Assembly (NCBI GenBank): GCA_038277395.1
Contig: CM076190.1
Span: 244,509,256-244,573,255 of the forward strand
Direction: 5' to 3'
Length of the DNA: 64,000 nucleotides
From: Dryocosmus kuriphilus
Lineage: Eukaryota; Arthropoda; Insecta; Hymenoptera; Cynipidae
Shown: positions 53,761-64,000 of the stretch, one piece after another
Layout of the letters: every line of letters begins with the position of its first letter
How positions within the stretch are numbered: position 1 is the stretch's first letter
Position numbers and translations under genes: made by a program
The notes under the pieces: generated by a model
What the model was told of the DNA's origin: nothing
Database searches by the model: none
The model's input: the letters and a program-made list of their open reading frames with translations, nothing else

Positions 53761-54387
53761 ACGCATGTCGTTTAAAAGTGTGACCTTTGAAGCCTCGCTG
53801 GGACCACTTTTCAAAGTATTTATTGCCGGGTCCTTTCCATCCTTTCTTGATCAATAGATTACATTTTCTATGCGAAGTCAATTAAAAATTTATTGTCAAA
53901 GACTCATTTCTGTCATATTTCTCACAGTGACAAGTCTGTGAATTACATGAACAATTTTTGTTAATAAAAACGGCATGCTGAAGAAGCAGGCGGGGAAGTG
54001 AAACTGGCAAACATTGGGAGGGTGCAGACATTTTGAAATTCATCACTTGTACTTTTTAAGTTTTTTCAAAAGTAAACTCGCAGCATATCCAAATTCACCA
54101 AAGAAGCTTTACCTCTCCCGCCTATTTAATATTTTTGTTATCTTACGAGAACGCTCATCTTGCCTTCACGGCAGTGGAGAGGTCCTGTCAGAAATTGCAT
54201 ATGATCAAAAAATGTTTACTTAACTGCTGTGAATTCGAAAACGCATTAAAGAGCTAGGTTCATCTTTTTAAAAAATTACGTGGGGCATGATTGGATCCTA
54301 ATAAAGCATTGACTCAGGCACTGACTAATGAGCACCGCTGTCCTTCTTCATGTCCTACAATTTTTGTTCGAAATATTTTTCAATATC
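53761..54387. other. spacer, no gene recognised
   Basis: AT-rich; no recognisable domain on either strand. Confidence 0.4.
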
Positions 54388-54475
54388 TCACTTATCTTAC
54401 GAGATATTAGCCTGGATTAGCTAAAATGGGGCACCCTGTATTTATACATACAGGGTAGCACAAACGTATGGAAAC
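54388..54475. repeat. short dispersed DNA-transposon end
   Basis: Matches 20058-20120, and has the inverted pair GGGCACCCTGTAT / ATACAGGGTAGCAC around 54450, which looks like two abutting terminal repeats of a small DNA element. Confidence 0.45.
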
Positions 54476-55950
54476 CCCTGAATAACTCATCAGGAATGAA
54501 TTTCTTTAAAAAAAAATATTACATACAAAGGTTTTAGGATTTTTTCTGGTTATTCAATTGCGACCACTTTCTGACCTTGATCGTGACCTTGAAGGTCATA
54601 TCAAGGTCAAATTCAATTCTTTTAATAGTAAGCCCTATTTTTTATTGCGTATTTGGAAAGAGCAGGAAATCTCATGTTCAAGTATGACCTTGACCATCTC
54701 CTTGAACATTAATTTCAAGATCATTCCAAATTCAAACTTTTTTTTTTCAAATGGGAACCCCTTTCAATTTTTTAAATGGGAAGCCCAACTTTTTATTGAG
54801 AATTTGGAAATAGAAGGGAATTTTACGTTCAATTATGACCTTGAACATGTCCTTGACCATTACCTTCAAGGTCATTCCAAGGTCAAAGCTTGTTTTTTTC
54901 AAATATGAAACCCTATTCTTCATTGTGGATGTGGACAGAGCAGGAAAATATGCCTTCAAGTTCAACCTTGACCGTGACCATCAATGTCGTTGCAATGTCG
55001 CAATTGTTTTTTCAAATGGGAACCCCCAATTTTTGTTGCGGATTTTCAAAGAGCAGAAAATTTTACCTTCAAGTGTTACTTTATCCATATTCATGCTCTT
55101 GGCCTTGAATCAGTTGGCGGATGAGATGTTCAAAAAATCGACCAATTTACGCCAAATTCTGTATGCGGAGGTTTTTGGGATCGCTGATTACGAATCTTAA
55201 ATCAGTTTCTGAAAATTATTAATACAAGATGTAGGAACGAGGATGGCGGACGAGATTTTCAAAAAATCAACCAATTTACGCCAAATTTGGGGTAAACCTG
55301 GGACTAATAAGTATCGTCTAAAATTTAACTGGGACCACTAGAGGGTACCTACAACGCCTGTAATTTTTCAAGATTCTTGAGAAACTCTTTTTAAAATGAG
55401 CTTCAAAGCCTGGTTCAAGGCCAATCGCATGATTATGGATAAGGTCGCACTTGAAGGTAAAATTTCCTGCTCTTTCAAAATCCGCAATAAAAAATGGGGG
55501 TTCCCACTTCAAAAAACAAATGTGACCTTGGAATGACCGTGAAGGTCATGTTAAAGGTTGAACTTAAGGTAAAATTTCCTGCTCTTTCCACATCCACAAT
55601 GAAAAATAGGGGTACCTATTCGAAAAAAAACGAGCTTGACTTTGGAATGACCTTGAAGTTCACGGTCAAGAACATGGTCAGGGTCATGCTTAAACGTACA
55701 ATTTCCTGCTCTTTCCAAATCCGCAATAAAAATTGGGGCTTCCATTTTAACAAATTAAAAGGGGTTCCCATTTTAAAAATCAAGTTTGAACTTAGAATGA
55801 CCTTGAAGTTCGCAGTCAAGGACATGTTCAAGGTCATACTTCTACGTAAGATTTCCTGCTCTTTCCAAATCCGCAATAGAAAGTTGAGCTTCCAATTTAA
55901 AAAATTAGATTTTTTAAATGCAGATTTAACAAGAATTAAGGCCCCACACT
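54476..55950. mobile_element. foldback of inverted tandem repeats with TCAAGGTCA motifs
   Basis: Units of about 110-130 bp recur: TGACCTTGA...AAGGTCA-TCCAAGGTCAAA, then a run of T, then AATGGGAACCCC-ATTTTT-ATTGCGGATTTGGAAAGAGCAGGAAATTTTACCTTCAAG. They run forward in 54550-55110 and in reverse complement in 55440-55900. In the centre GGCGGA-GAGAT-TTCAAAAAATC and then ACCAATTTACGCCAAAT occur twice (55117 and 55240). Reading frames across it are repeat artefacts. Confidence 0.7.
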
Positions 55951-55965
55951 GATAAACTAATTATC

Positions 55966-57615
55966 TTTATAGTGCTTTAATTACTCGTCAAGCTTAACAA
56001 TTATATGAAAATAATAATTATAAGGTATTTCAATTATAAGCATTCAAGAACGCTAAGATGTGTGAGGCGCTTAAATATTTCTACGTTACAATAATAACAT
56101 AAGAACTAAAGTACAACAAAGACGCTAAGTTGTATGAGGCGCACGTTCTATAAGCACACACATACACACATATACCACCTGCATAGTGGATACGTATGAA
56201 CCAAAAATAAATTAAAAAGTCATAAAAGGAAAATCCTAATAGATTTCAAAATTAACAACGCGGATTATGTTAAATTGAAAAGTTTCTTCAAAAAGCTGAA
56301 AGCATAAAGAAAAGCTACTACTCAATTATAATTAATAATTAGAATCGGAACATCGACAGAATAATACAAAAAGGAAAACTGACAACGAAATAACAATGTA
56401 AATTCTTCCTCAAAAGAAAAGCTTAATCCAAAGAATTGCTTTTCCTAATTTGCAAATATTAATAATGAATTAACATTAATAATTGGTAAAATTATCTCAT
56501 TGGGAAAAAACGACAATTCGAGATCACAGCTAGTATTATAAATGCAGTAGTTTCAGAAACCACAGGTCATCGATTCTATAAAAGCCGAAAGAACTACAAT
56601 TGACAATTCATCAAATTCTTGAAAATAGTGTCGCGGAGGAACACATCTGAATCATGGGAAATGTAATTTGGCAAAACAAGGCCAATTGCTCACACACAAA
56701 TATTCAGCGTTCCGAAGGCAGTGCCTTCCCCACTACTAAATTAAATCAAATTGAAGGCGACAAGAAGAACGTCACGGAATTGAAAATCATTCTAGTTCGG
56801 CACGTTTAATCGTAACATACTGAATCCGTCAGTACACGGCTAATTATCCGGTTTTCTTCCCATTTAATTTTTCCGGAGCCGCCTTGACGTATGACTTAAA
56901 CTAAAAATTGAAACAGGACAGCAGTTTGTAGCTTCCTTTAAGCTTTCCGGATCGTGTATTCTTAGCGGTTTTCTTGACTCACGACCTGATTCTGGTGGTT
57001 CCTTTTAATACTCAACTAATTTAAAAGAACAAAAAGAAAGAGATTAAAGTCAAGGAAAATTCGCATCAGTCCAGTATGAGGGTATCCTGGACTGAATATT
57101 AATAATAAAGTAGAACCGCATTCGTAACCAGTTGTTACTTCCCGGGAATGCATTTTAAACGGTAAAACAAAGTGAACAATTGCCAACACATTCATTTCTC
57201 GCCTCTCACAAATCGGGAGTACATGTAAGTGACCAATAACGGTACAGAAGTCATCAGCAACAGTAGGGTAAAGTAGTCAAAATAAGTATACACACATCTA
57301 AAACAATTACACAATCACACCAGAGTATAATGCAAAATGTACATAATCCTGATAATGTAATGTGCTTGGGAATAAACTATCGTGCTTCATATAATAGTCT
57401 GTTCAACCCTGAAATCATTAAATAGACTACCCTCAATGCAATCAATTCAACGGTTGATACAAAAACTTTGAGCACTAAATTAGAAGGTCGGCACATTAAA
57501 TAAGAGTACTCTAATTCAGAGTGCAATTATTGCGTTATAAAATTATTATGGACAAATAAATAAATAAATAATTTATTTATTAAAATATAATAATTCCCGA
57601 ACGTAACAAATAATT
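55966..57615 (+). repeat. 5' LTR of the second errantivirus-like element
   Basis: Starts around TTTATAGTGCTTTAATTA, the sequence that also follows the PPT at 63432, and ends AATAATT just before a PBS. Within it, ACGCTAAGTTGTATGAGGCG (56128) matches 63640-63660. Length about 1.65 kb; the two LTRs have diverged considerably, so the limits are approximate. Confidence 0.55.
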
Positions 57616-57633
57616 TGGTGGTAGCGGTGGGAT
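57616..57633 (+). other. primer binding site
   Basis: TGGTGGTAGCGGTGGGAT begins with TGG immediately after the LTR, fitting a tRNA 3' end of the type ...CCGCTACCACCA. Confidence 0.55.
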
Positions 57634-57659
57634 TAGATTTTCACTAACTCCAACTCGCC

Positions 57660-58760
57660 GTATAATTCGACAGCTTTGATAGTGCACAAGAAAATTGATT
57701 CATCAGGAAAAATAAAATGGAGAGGGGTTACGGATTTCAGGTCTCTCAGCGAGAAAACTATCGGTGACGCTTACCCCGTGCCAAATATCACAGATATTCT
57801 AGACAGGCATGGAGGAGCCGAGTATTTCTCGGTATTGGATTTAGCTTCAGGATATCACCAAATAGAGACGGACCCTCGGGACCAACCGAGGACAGCATTC
57901 ACTACTACTCGAGAGCAACATCAGCATACCAGAATGCCCATGGGAAGCAAAAACGTCACCGCACCTGGCCAACGGCTGATGGACCAAGTATTAGTCGGAA
58001 TGCAAGGGTATGAGCTTTTTGTATATCTTGATGATATTGTATTGTTCTCCAACACAATAAAAGAACATGATAAAACAATAAAAAGATTGCTTACACCACT
58101 TCGAAAGCCAACCTATTATTACAGTCTGAGAAATGCGAACCTTTGCGAACCGAAGTGGCTCAATTGGGTCACTTCGTGAGCCCTAAGGGAATTAAGCCTG
58201 ATCCTAAAAAGTTAACAGCGATACGTAAGTTCCCTAAGCCTCTTAATGTAAGAGCAGTGAGAGGATTTTTGGGACTTGCAGCTTATTGCCGCAGTTTTTT
58301 AAAAACTTCGCAAAAATAGCTAAACCACTATTCAACCTCTTGAAGAAAGAACAACCTTTTCAGTGGGGAGAACCGGAACAGAAAAGTTTTAGAAAGCTGA
58401 GAAAAAATTTATGTACAGAACCGTTTCTGATTTATCCCGACTTTACTAAGACTTTTAGACTACCTACAGATACGTCGCAGGTCGCCATAGGAGCCGTGCT
58501 CACACAGGAAGTCTAGGAAATTGACATCATTGTTTCGTATTATTCCAGACTGTTTGAAGGAAGGGAAACGCGCCACAGTACGACGAAGAAGTAATGCTTG
58601 GCCGTAGTTCATGCACTAGAGAACTTCCGACCATACTTGTACGGGCGCAAATTTATCCTCTCGTGTGATCATGGACCCCTCCGATGGATGAACGCTGCAA
58701 CGTTCCCTTTGCGAATTGCGGAAAAATGGATTTGGTGAATAGAGGGTTTTGAATATAAAT
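57660..58760 (+). pseudogene. second errantivirus-like pol: RT and RNase H
   Basis: RT at 57676-58179: GVTDFRSLSEKT, EYFSVLDLASGYHQI (motif A), MPMGSKNVTAPGQRLMD (motif B) and FVYLDDIVLFSNT (YLDD). A shift near 58150 leads to LGHFVSPKGIKPDPKKLTAI, FLGLAAYCR, then 58286-58516 with the start of RNase H (FRLPTDTSQVAIGAVLTQE; the D of TDTS kept). After stops, CLAVVHALENFRPYLYGRKF and SCDHGPLRWM complete it. The RT begins 60 bp after the LTR, so gag and protease were lost by deletion. Confidence 0.85.
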
Positions 58761-60545
58761 TCGAATGTAGACCTGGAAAAATTAATAGGTGCCTGCCTGC
58801 CATTTCATCAAAGCCAGCCATATCCCATGAATTCACTAGTTCTAGCAATACAGCGTCCGCTCCTAAGCCCCGGCAAGCCAAAGGAGGGAAAGTAACCCTA
58901 GAAGATAAGGAGCCATCCATTCTGGCAGACACTAAATCCAGTCAGTCCAGTTCGAACAGAGTTGACCGAGAGAGAAGAGTGCCTGTCCCCGCGAAACTAT
59001 CACCTATGGAACCAAGTAGACGGGGACATCCATTAGGTCCAAAGAACCAGACTACACCCAGTGCAGCCCTCACAGGAAAATAAAACCGAAAGTGGTTCAG
59101 TAGCCAGCCTGGTACGGTCAAAAGGGGAATCCCCTTCATATGCCTCCAGACTAGACTACGATAAACAGGTCGAGAGTGACGCTTGGGATACTGAAACAGA
59201 AGGAACTGCTAGCGAAAACACTTACGCCGACCCCCCAGTGCAATGGCAGCGATTTAGCGTGCTGCCGAGTCTCGACGTCCCCCTTTTCACAGCAATATAT
59301 AATAACCTTAATAAAAAGACTCAACTGACCATCCGGATAGTATGGTGGATCATATAAAAGGGAGTGAAGCCAAGGGTGGCGTCCCTCCCTTTACTCAGCC
59401 AATGGAGTTGGACAAAAACAACATACTGGTGTATGTCAGTCCTCCCGCAGGTACAAGCGATTCCGGGACATCTAATGCAGAGACGAAACAGGGAGAAATA
59501 AGAGGTTTACCGAAAAACTTTGCACAAGAATTACAAAAGTCCTTTGCGAGATTCAATCGTTCCTTAGCAGAGCATGGTTCCTTTGCTAAGCATCAGTCCC
59601 TAACTTGTGATCACGAATTCTCCGAATTAACACAACACGGGTGAAAGGAATCTTCCTCGATAGAATCCGAAAATGAAATCCCTGTGTTTGACAATGACAC
59701 AGAACCATTGATCGATACGGTAATAAAAGTGATTCAGAAAGTATCCTTACACCTCGACTGGGTTGAAACCTTGAGAAATAGAGAAGGGGCAACTGAAAAA
59801 CATACTATAAGGGCCGAAAATCCTGATAGTCCCACTCCACTAATGAATGATTCCCTTGGAACAGTTAGGGAAAGTCGGGGATCACGGCGAGGGGTAGTCT
59901 TTGCTACCCCTATCCACCCAAGTTCCCACAGCTAGGTCCACACCACATCCACACCAAGTCAACACAAAACCTAACAGGATTATCGAGAAATGCGAGGAGG
60001 AGGAGCAGGAAGAGCCACCCACTAGCAAAAGAGACGAACTGCTCAATCACTGATTGAAGGGAACGGAACCAGTACCACGCCGTACTGTACCCCAACTGTC
60101 CGGTTCTACCGTCAACCCGAAAACCTTACCTGCATCCTTAATCTAGGCATGCTCTACTTAGAGGAGTTCCCCATCACCGAGAAAGGGCCCAAAGGGGGTC
60201 AATCCAACCGAGATTTAGGTTGACGTCTCGAAGTATTGGAAACTTGCAGAGAGAGCTTGACATACACCAAGGATAATTATGTTCACTTCATCTCCGCAGA
60301 TTTCGAACCAGTAACCACCATTACAAAGCTTCTTATAGCCTTCGGGGGTATCGATCTAACGTACATGCGTGATCAACATCCAAAACCGGGACAGATCTTG
60401 GTAACTCCTCGAGGGAAACATAACATCTATTCAGTGGTACTCAAGAACGAACATTCTGAGGTAATAACGGAAACAGCTCTAAAAACAAATTCAGAGAATC
60501 TTTTGGTCGCTCTGCGACAGACAATGTAAAACACTTCCGAATTCT
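58761..60545 (+). pseudogene. long spacer of pol between RNase H and integrase
   Basis: About 1.8 kb that keeps the downstream pol frame in most parts (59342-59644, 59684-59935, 60236-60529), with stops. The first 900 bases encode S/P/E-rich low-complexity protein (EFTSSSNTASAPKPRQAKGG and similar). The last part (60236-60529) is a compact stretch, NYVHFISADFEPVTTITKLL ... PRGKHNIYSVVLKNEHSEVI, that resembles the segment before integrase in many insect gypsy elements. The length of the spacer is unusual. Function unknown. Confidence 0.45.
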
Positions 60546-60589
60546 ACGTTATGTAGACTTCTGTGACGAGCTTTCCAATGCATGTCTCA

Positions 60590-61603
60590 TGGAAAAACTG
60601 ACTGCTAAGTGGTCACAAAGATGTCACAAAGGCCTACAGATGGATTAGGGAAAGATTTACTTGGCCCAAGTTACGGGAAGATGTGATAGAATTCATGCGG
60701 AAATGTCCCCAATGTGCTGAGGAGAAAATAACAATAATTTAAAATATAGAGCCTATGATCATAACGGACACTCCCTTAGAACCTTTTGGTAAAGTGTCTT
60801 TAGACACAGTGGGAATTCTACCCATCACCCCAGATGGCAATCGGCATATCTTAACGATGCAACATCACCTGAGTAAATACTGTACAGCCGTCGCCATCCC
60901 GAATCTGAAAGCAAGCACAATAGCCCACGCAGTGGCCATGAATTTGTTTTCTATCTATGGTGCTCCAAGATGAATACTAACCGATAGATGGAGTTCCTTT
61001 ATTAGTAAGCTCATGCAACAGCTGTCCAAGATTTTCAGGGTGCAGTAAGTTAACACTTCCGGTTAAAGGCCACAAACGAATAGAGCGCTAGAACGAAGTC
61101 GCACCGGCATCGTGGAATATGTGAAAATGTATGCCAAACAATACAGCGACTGGGATCGGTTGTTACCCTACGCAGTGTTCGCATACAGCACCGCTGTCCA
61201 CGAAGCTACGAATTTTACCCCCTATGAAATTGTATTCGGACTTACTGCGAGGAAAACATCCTTCTTTCTCGATAACCAAAAATTAGAAACCTACGACTCT
61301 TATCTCTAAGAATTAATCACCCATTTGCACGAGATTCGTACACAGGCAGCCCGAAATTTATTAAAGGCAAAAACACGGTCCAAAGTATACAATGATGAAA
61401 AGGTAAAACCATTAGCAGTCCAAATAGACGGCTTCGTGCGTATTCGGAAGGAAATAAGGGAAGGAAAGTTTGACAAATACTATAGGGAAGAATTGTATAA
61501 GGTTGTAGGGATGGCAGCAGATCACAGCAACATAAGATTAGCAGCTAGTGATGCTACAAGATTCCCAAAACATGCAGACAAATTAAAATTGGCTCACGCA
61601 TGA
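60590..61603 (+). pseudogene. second errantivirus-like pol: integrase
   Basis: A zinc domain (FMRKCPQCAEE), then core VSLDTVGILPITPDGNRHIL (first D), GAPR then stop, then ILTDRWSSFISKLM (second D), RALERSRTGIVEYVKMYAKQ (glutamate region), WDRLLPYAVFAYSTAVHEAT, NFTPYEIVFG. The C-terminal part 61325-61603 has GKFDKYYREELYKVVGMA and HADKLKLAHA, a chromo/GPY-like tail. All pieces are in one frame with stops at ~60971, ~61310 and 61601. It inserts element cDNA when intact. Confidence 0.85.
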
Positions 61604-61810
61604 CTAAACGAGGCAGTGACGGTCGGCTCAGACGGGTCCTTAAAAGATAACAATGGATTCGTACATGTGCATACTGATGGGTCATGTTTGCGAAATGGTA
61701 AACATGCCGCAGCAGCGGGAGTGGGGGTGTGGTTCGGAGATGACCATACATTAAATTTATCAGTTAGAGCTTTCGGTAGGCATACAAATAATTCAAAGAA
61801 AATTAAGTAA
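61604..61810 (+). pseudogene. RNase H1-like domain fused behind integrase, truncated
   Basis: Directly follows the integrase in the same frame after one TGA. Reads NNGFVHVHTDGSCLRNGKHA, then AAAGVGVWFGDDHTLNLSV, then GRHTNNSKKIK-stop. This is the pattern of cellular-type RNase HI (YTDG-C--NG----AG-GV-FG ... G-QTNN-AE): catalytic D in TDGSC present, but the domain stops exactly where the conserved A-E should follow TNN. It is distinct from the RNase H next to the RT (58.4-58.7 kb). Env begins one base later, so the C-terminal half was probably removed by the deletion that also removed the front of env. Acquired second RNase H domains are known from some LTR elements. Confidence 0.7.
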
Positions 61811-61811
61811 A

Positions 61812-62699
61812 ATGGCCGGAAGAATAAACACCATATATGGGGACGTGGTCCTACAAAAGTATACCCATAACCTAGAAATTTCACTCGCCGAGTTAGAATT
61901 CAATGTAGACGCAGCAGTCCAAACGTTGGAGCAATTCCAACTAGTGACGAATTCCGCCAAGGATAGACGGCTGCATCCCTCGTTAGTTTCGTCTAAACAA
62001 TTAACCACCATGGCCAGAGAAGCACAGGATGTCCTTCCTACGATGGAATTCCCCATTGCGTTGACAAACATCAATCTGCAGGATCTTGTACAACTCTCCG
62101 CAGTGTCACTCCGAGCCCAGAATCATAGATTGATGGTGGCCATGTATGTCCCCCTATTGGAAAGAGGAAGATATCAGTTATATCGTTTACGCTCGATACC
62201 AGTAAATCAACAGATAATGAAAAATGGAACGGGACGAGCCAATATCTTACCTAGAGCCAGATACCTTGTTACTGACAAGAAGCAACGGAAATACATATAC
62301 CTACAGGACGCCGATTTGATGCAATGTCCTTCGGTCCATGGAAGGTATATCTGCCCGGCCAATCAACCAGTCAATGACTCTATCCTATACGAACAATGTG
62401 AAATGGGACTTCTACGGGAAGCCTCTTCGGAGGTATTACAAGGATGTAACATCAGGATATCCTACGGGTGTCAACCATTTTGGACCACAATCACAACCAT
62501 AGGAGGCTGGTTGTTCTTCTTGAAGACTCCAGGAACAGCCACGATTTCCTGTAACGGCAATGTACACTATACAATCCCCCTCAAAGATACAGGAATAATG
62601 CAATTGATAAGGCTGTGTGTCCCAAGAACAACTAGCATTACAGTGGCATTATTATTGTTGGTGGAAGATCCACAAAATTTTTTTATGTACCTCCAATAG
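61812..62699 (+). CDS. second errantivirus-like env (baculovirus F-like), N-terminally truncated
   Basis: 295 open codons. The sequence fits the second half of errantivirus Env: a P-rich hydrophobic middle with several short amphipathic stretches and a cysteine cluster (CPSVHGRYICPANQPVNDS, then C at EQC, GC, C). Signal peptide, cleavage site and fusion peptide are missing, so the first ATG (MAGRINTIYGDVV) is probably not a native start. The last codons shift away before the membrane anchor, which lies in another frame at 62880-63190. Without front half and anchor it cannot be functional. Confidence 0.65.
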   Translation: MAGRINTIYGDVVLQKYTHNLEISLAELEFNVDAAVQTLEQFQLVTNSAKDRRLHPSLVSSKQLTTMAREAQDVLPTMEFPIALTNINLQDLVQLSAVSLRAQNHRLMVAMYVPLLERGRYQLYRLRSIPVNQQIMKNGTGRANILPRARYLVTDKKQRKYIYLQDADLMQCPSVHGRYICPANQPVNDSILYEQCEMGLLREASSEVLQGCNIRISYGCQPFWTTITTIGGWLFFLKTPGTATISCNGNVHYTIPLKDTGIMQLIRLCVPRTTSITVALLLLVEDPQNFFMYLQ

Positions 62700-62879
62700 G
62701 TTTAGAGCTAATTCACATATCAATGACCATGAAAAACGATCAGCACATTTTACCAGATCTCCAAGTGAATAATCTAGGACAAAATCAAGAAAGAATAATA
62801 TGGAAGGGTAGCGAAGCAGACGCTACCCTATTAAATTTAGAAAATCAATAAAAAACAGTAAGTGAAGAAAAGGTACATC

Positions 62880-63190
62880 TCCATGCTCACCAAACCCTCA
62901 CCAATAGCATTTTCGGAGGGTTGACACTAGTGTCAATATTGTTTCTGATCGACATCAGTAAAGGAGTGATACTTACTATGTGCACTAGTTGTAGGCCAGC
63001 GCACTGGAGTCGTTGCATCAGGAAGGCACCACAGCGGCCAATGGAACAACTTACCAATTCCAAGGGTGAACCGTTCACTCGACTAGTTGTCAATACGGAG
63101 GTATTGAATCTGCGACCGGATATGCCACCATCCGCACCTCTACGAGACATTAAGCTACCAGGAACACCTATAACTGTCCTAGTAACCTGA
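62880..63190 (+). pseudogene. env C-terminal part: membrane anchor and tail
   Basis: Reads FGGLTLVSILFLIDISKGVI, then LTMCTSC, a plausible transmembrane segment with cysteines at the inner face, then a ~65-residue tail. The distance from the env ORF and the frame change agree with a decayed env C-terminus. Confidence 0.5.
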
Positions 63191-63411
63191 GTAGCAGGGG
63201 ACAGAACCCTCGAGGAAACACCGAATCCAACCCTACTTAGGGCGCGCGAATTATCTAAAGAGAATTACGTTTCACATCAGCAACCACGCATTGTGCCCCG
63301 ACAAGACGTAAACGTGGCGTGATACCACTAAACGAACGAACATAGTGTAAAATCAAACCAACAAAACTAAGGGATAAGGAGATATATATTAAGGAATAAG
63401 AAGTTAATACA

Positions 63412-63430
63412 AAAAAAAAGGGGAGGGGGG
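63412..63430 (+). other. polypurine tract
   Basis: AAAAAAAAGGGGAGGGGGG immediately before the 3' LTR start, standard for plus-strand priming. Confidence 0.75.
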
Positions 63431-63431
63431 A

Positions 63432-64000
63432 TTTATAGTGCTATAATCTTAAAAGACAAATAGGAGGCGTCCCAGTAGTCCTGAGGAGTTGAAGGGGCCG
63501 GGCTGAAAGTAAAATAAAATACGAAGTACCTATCTACTTAGGCAGGCATACATGTGTGTATGTGGTACAATTATGGGCGTATATAGATATATACATATAT
63601 ATATATACGTATGTACGTACGTGTACGTACAACGAAGAAGCCAAGTTGTATGAGACGCTCGTTGTATTAACAAATACACACATACACCACCTGTAGAGTT
63701 TATTTATTTATAATCTCTCCCTTTTACGGGTTTGAGAGTCTTTACATAACCATTGCATATTCACATCCAGCGTAGATTTTATAAATACTTATTTCTACCT
63801 TATCCTATATGTACATAGCTTCTTAAACTCTAATCGAAATCTAAACACTGCTGCTCTAAACCTTGGGCTTCCGTTTCCTCTCGCCCTTTCCATTCTATTG
63901 ATGGTACATTAATCCGCGACTATACTGACTTTTCTTTTGCCTTTATACGAATAATTTTGGCTCTTCTAAACCGTGTATGACCAGCTCTTTCTCTCAGCCT
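63432..64000 (+). repeat. 3' LTR of the second errantivirus-like element, cut by the window end
   Basis: Begins TTTATAGTGCTATAATC after the PPT. AGCCAAGTTGTATGAGACGC and ACACACATACACCACCTG match the 5' LTR at 56128-56190. Contains TA/CGTA-rich microsatellite sequence at 63575-63630. Confidence 0.55.

Noticed and set aside
54558..55952. Overlapping frames on both strands in the foldback repeat
   Set aside because: The same words (WKEQEI, FKVI) recur because the DNA repeats; no protein is credible.
1..64000. tRNA, rRNA or prokaryotic-type operons
   Set aside because: No cloverleaf, ribosomal RNA core or gene packing was seen; all enzymes recognised belong to eukaryotic mobile elements.

Overview
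The window looks like a transposon-dense intergenic stretch of an arthropod genome, most likely an insect. The evidence is an AT-rich background, two env-carrying Ty3/gypsy elements of the insect errantivirus type, two Penelope-like elements with GIY-YIG endonuclease remnants, several LINEs, a Tc1-like remnant and many microsatellites. Hymenoptera is possible but I cannot prove it. There is no tRNA, rRNA, CRISPR or operon structure. No gene can be named confidently as an ordinary host gene; the best candidates are two small exon-like families at 1.6-2.0 kb and 21.9-22.4 kb.

Layout. 0.3-1.2 kb: LINE ORF1 remnant (-). 1.5-2.0 kb: tandemly duplicated terminal exon. 2.8-3.4 kb: GC-rich tandem repeat. 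4.4-5.9 kb: decayed copy of a dispersed gene-like unit whose better copy lies at 21.7-22.5 kb and continues after 33.47 kb. 6.3-9.7 kb: a LINE 3' end split by a 2.86-kb long-terminal-repeat-like element (copy 1). 12.1-18.9 kb: a nearly complete Penelope-like element (-) whose leader is split by copy 3 of the same family. 18.9-20.0 kb: a second Penelope-like element (+) ending in a hammerhead-like motif. 22.52-33.46 kb: a complete but mutated errantivirus-like element (-) with LTRs, PBS, PPT, gag, pol, env and a CAAC target duplication; its 5' LTR is split by copy 2. 33.9-44.7 kb: a 10.8-kb foldback structure with roughly 3.5-3.9-kb inverted arms; its loop gene is split by an ORF1-only half-LINE with a 17-bp target duplication. 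44.95-49.65 kb: a two-ORF LINE (-) with a 12-bp target duplication. 49.8-56 kb: Tc1-like transposase remnant, a MITE, a transposase fragment with an apparent SWIM-like end, a GTTAC-rich repeat and a foldback made of inverted TCAAGGTCA-type repeats. 56-64 kb: a second errantivirus-like element (+) lacking gag/protease, with an RNase H1-like module after integrase and a truncated env; its 3' LTR runs off the window.

The elements are nested, so relative ages can be read directly. The three 2.9-3.0-kb copies (TGTGA...TCACA ends, 4-bp target duplications, a terminal hairpin and a private minisatellite each) interrupt a LINE, a Penelope element and a gypsy LTR, so each is younger than its host element. 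The strongest leads are this family, the 10.8-kb foldback with recurring exon-like segments, the half-LINE, and the integrase-RNase H arrangement. All calls come from reading the sequence; no database search or alignment program was run.
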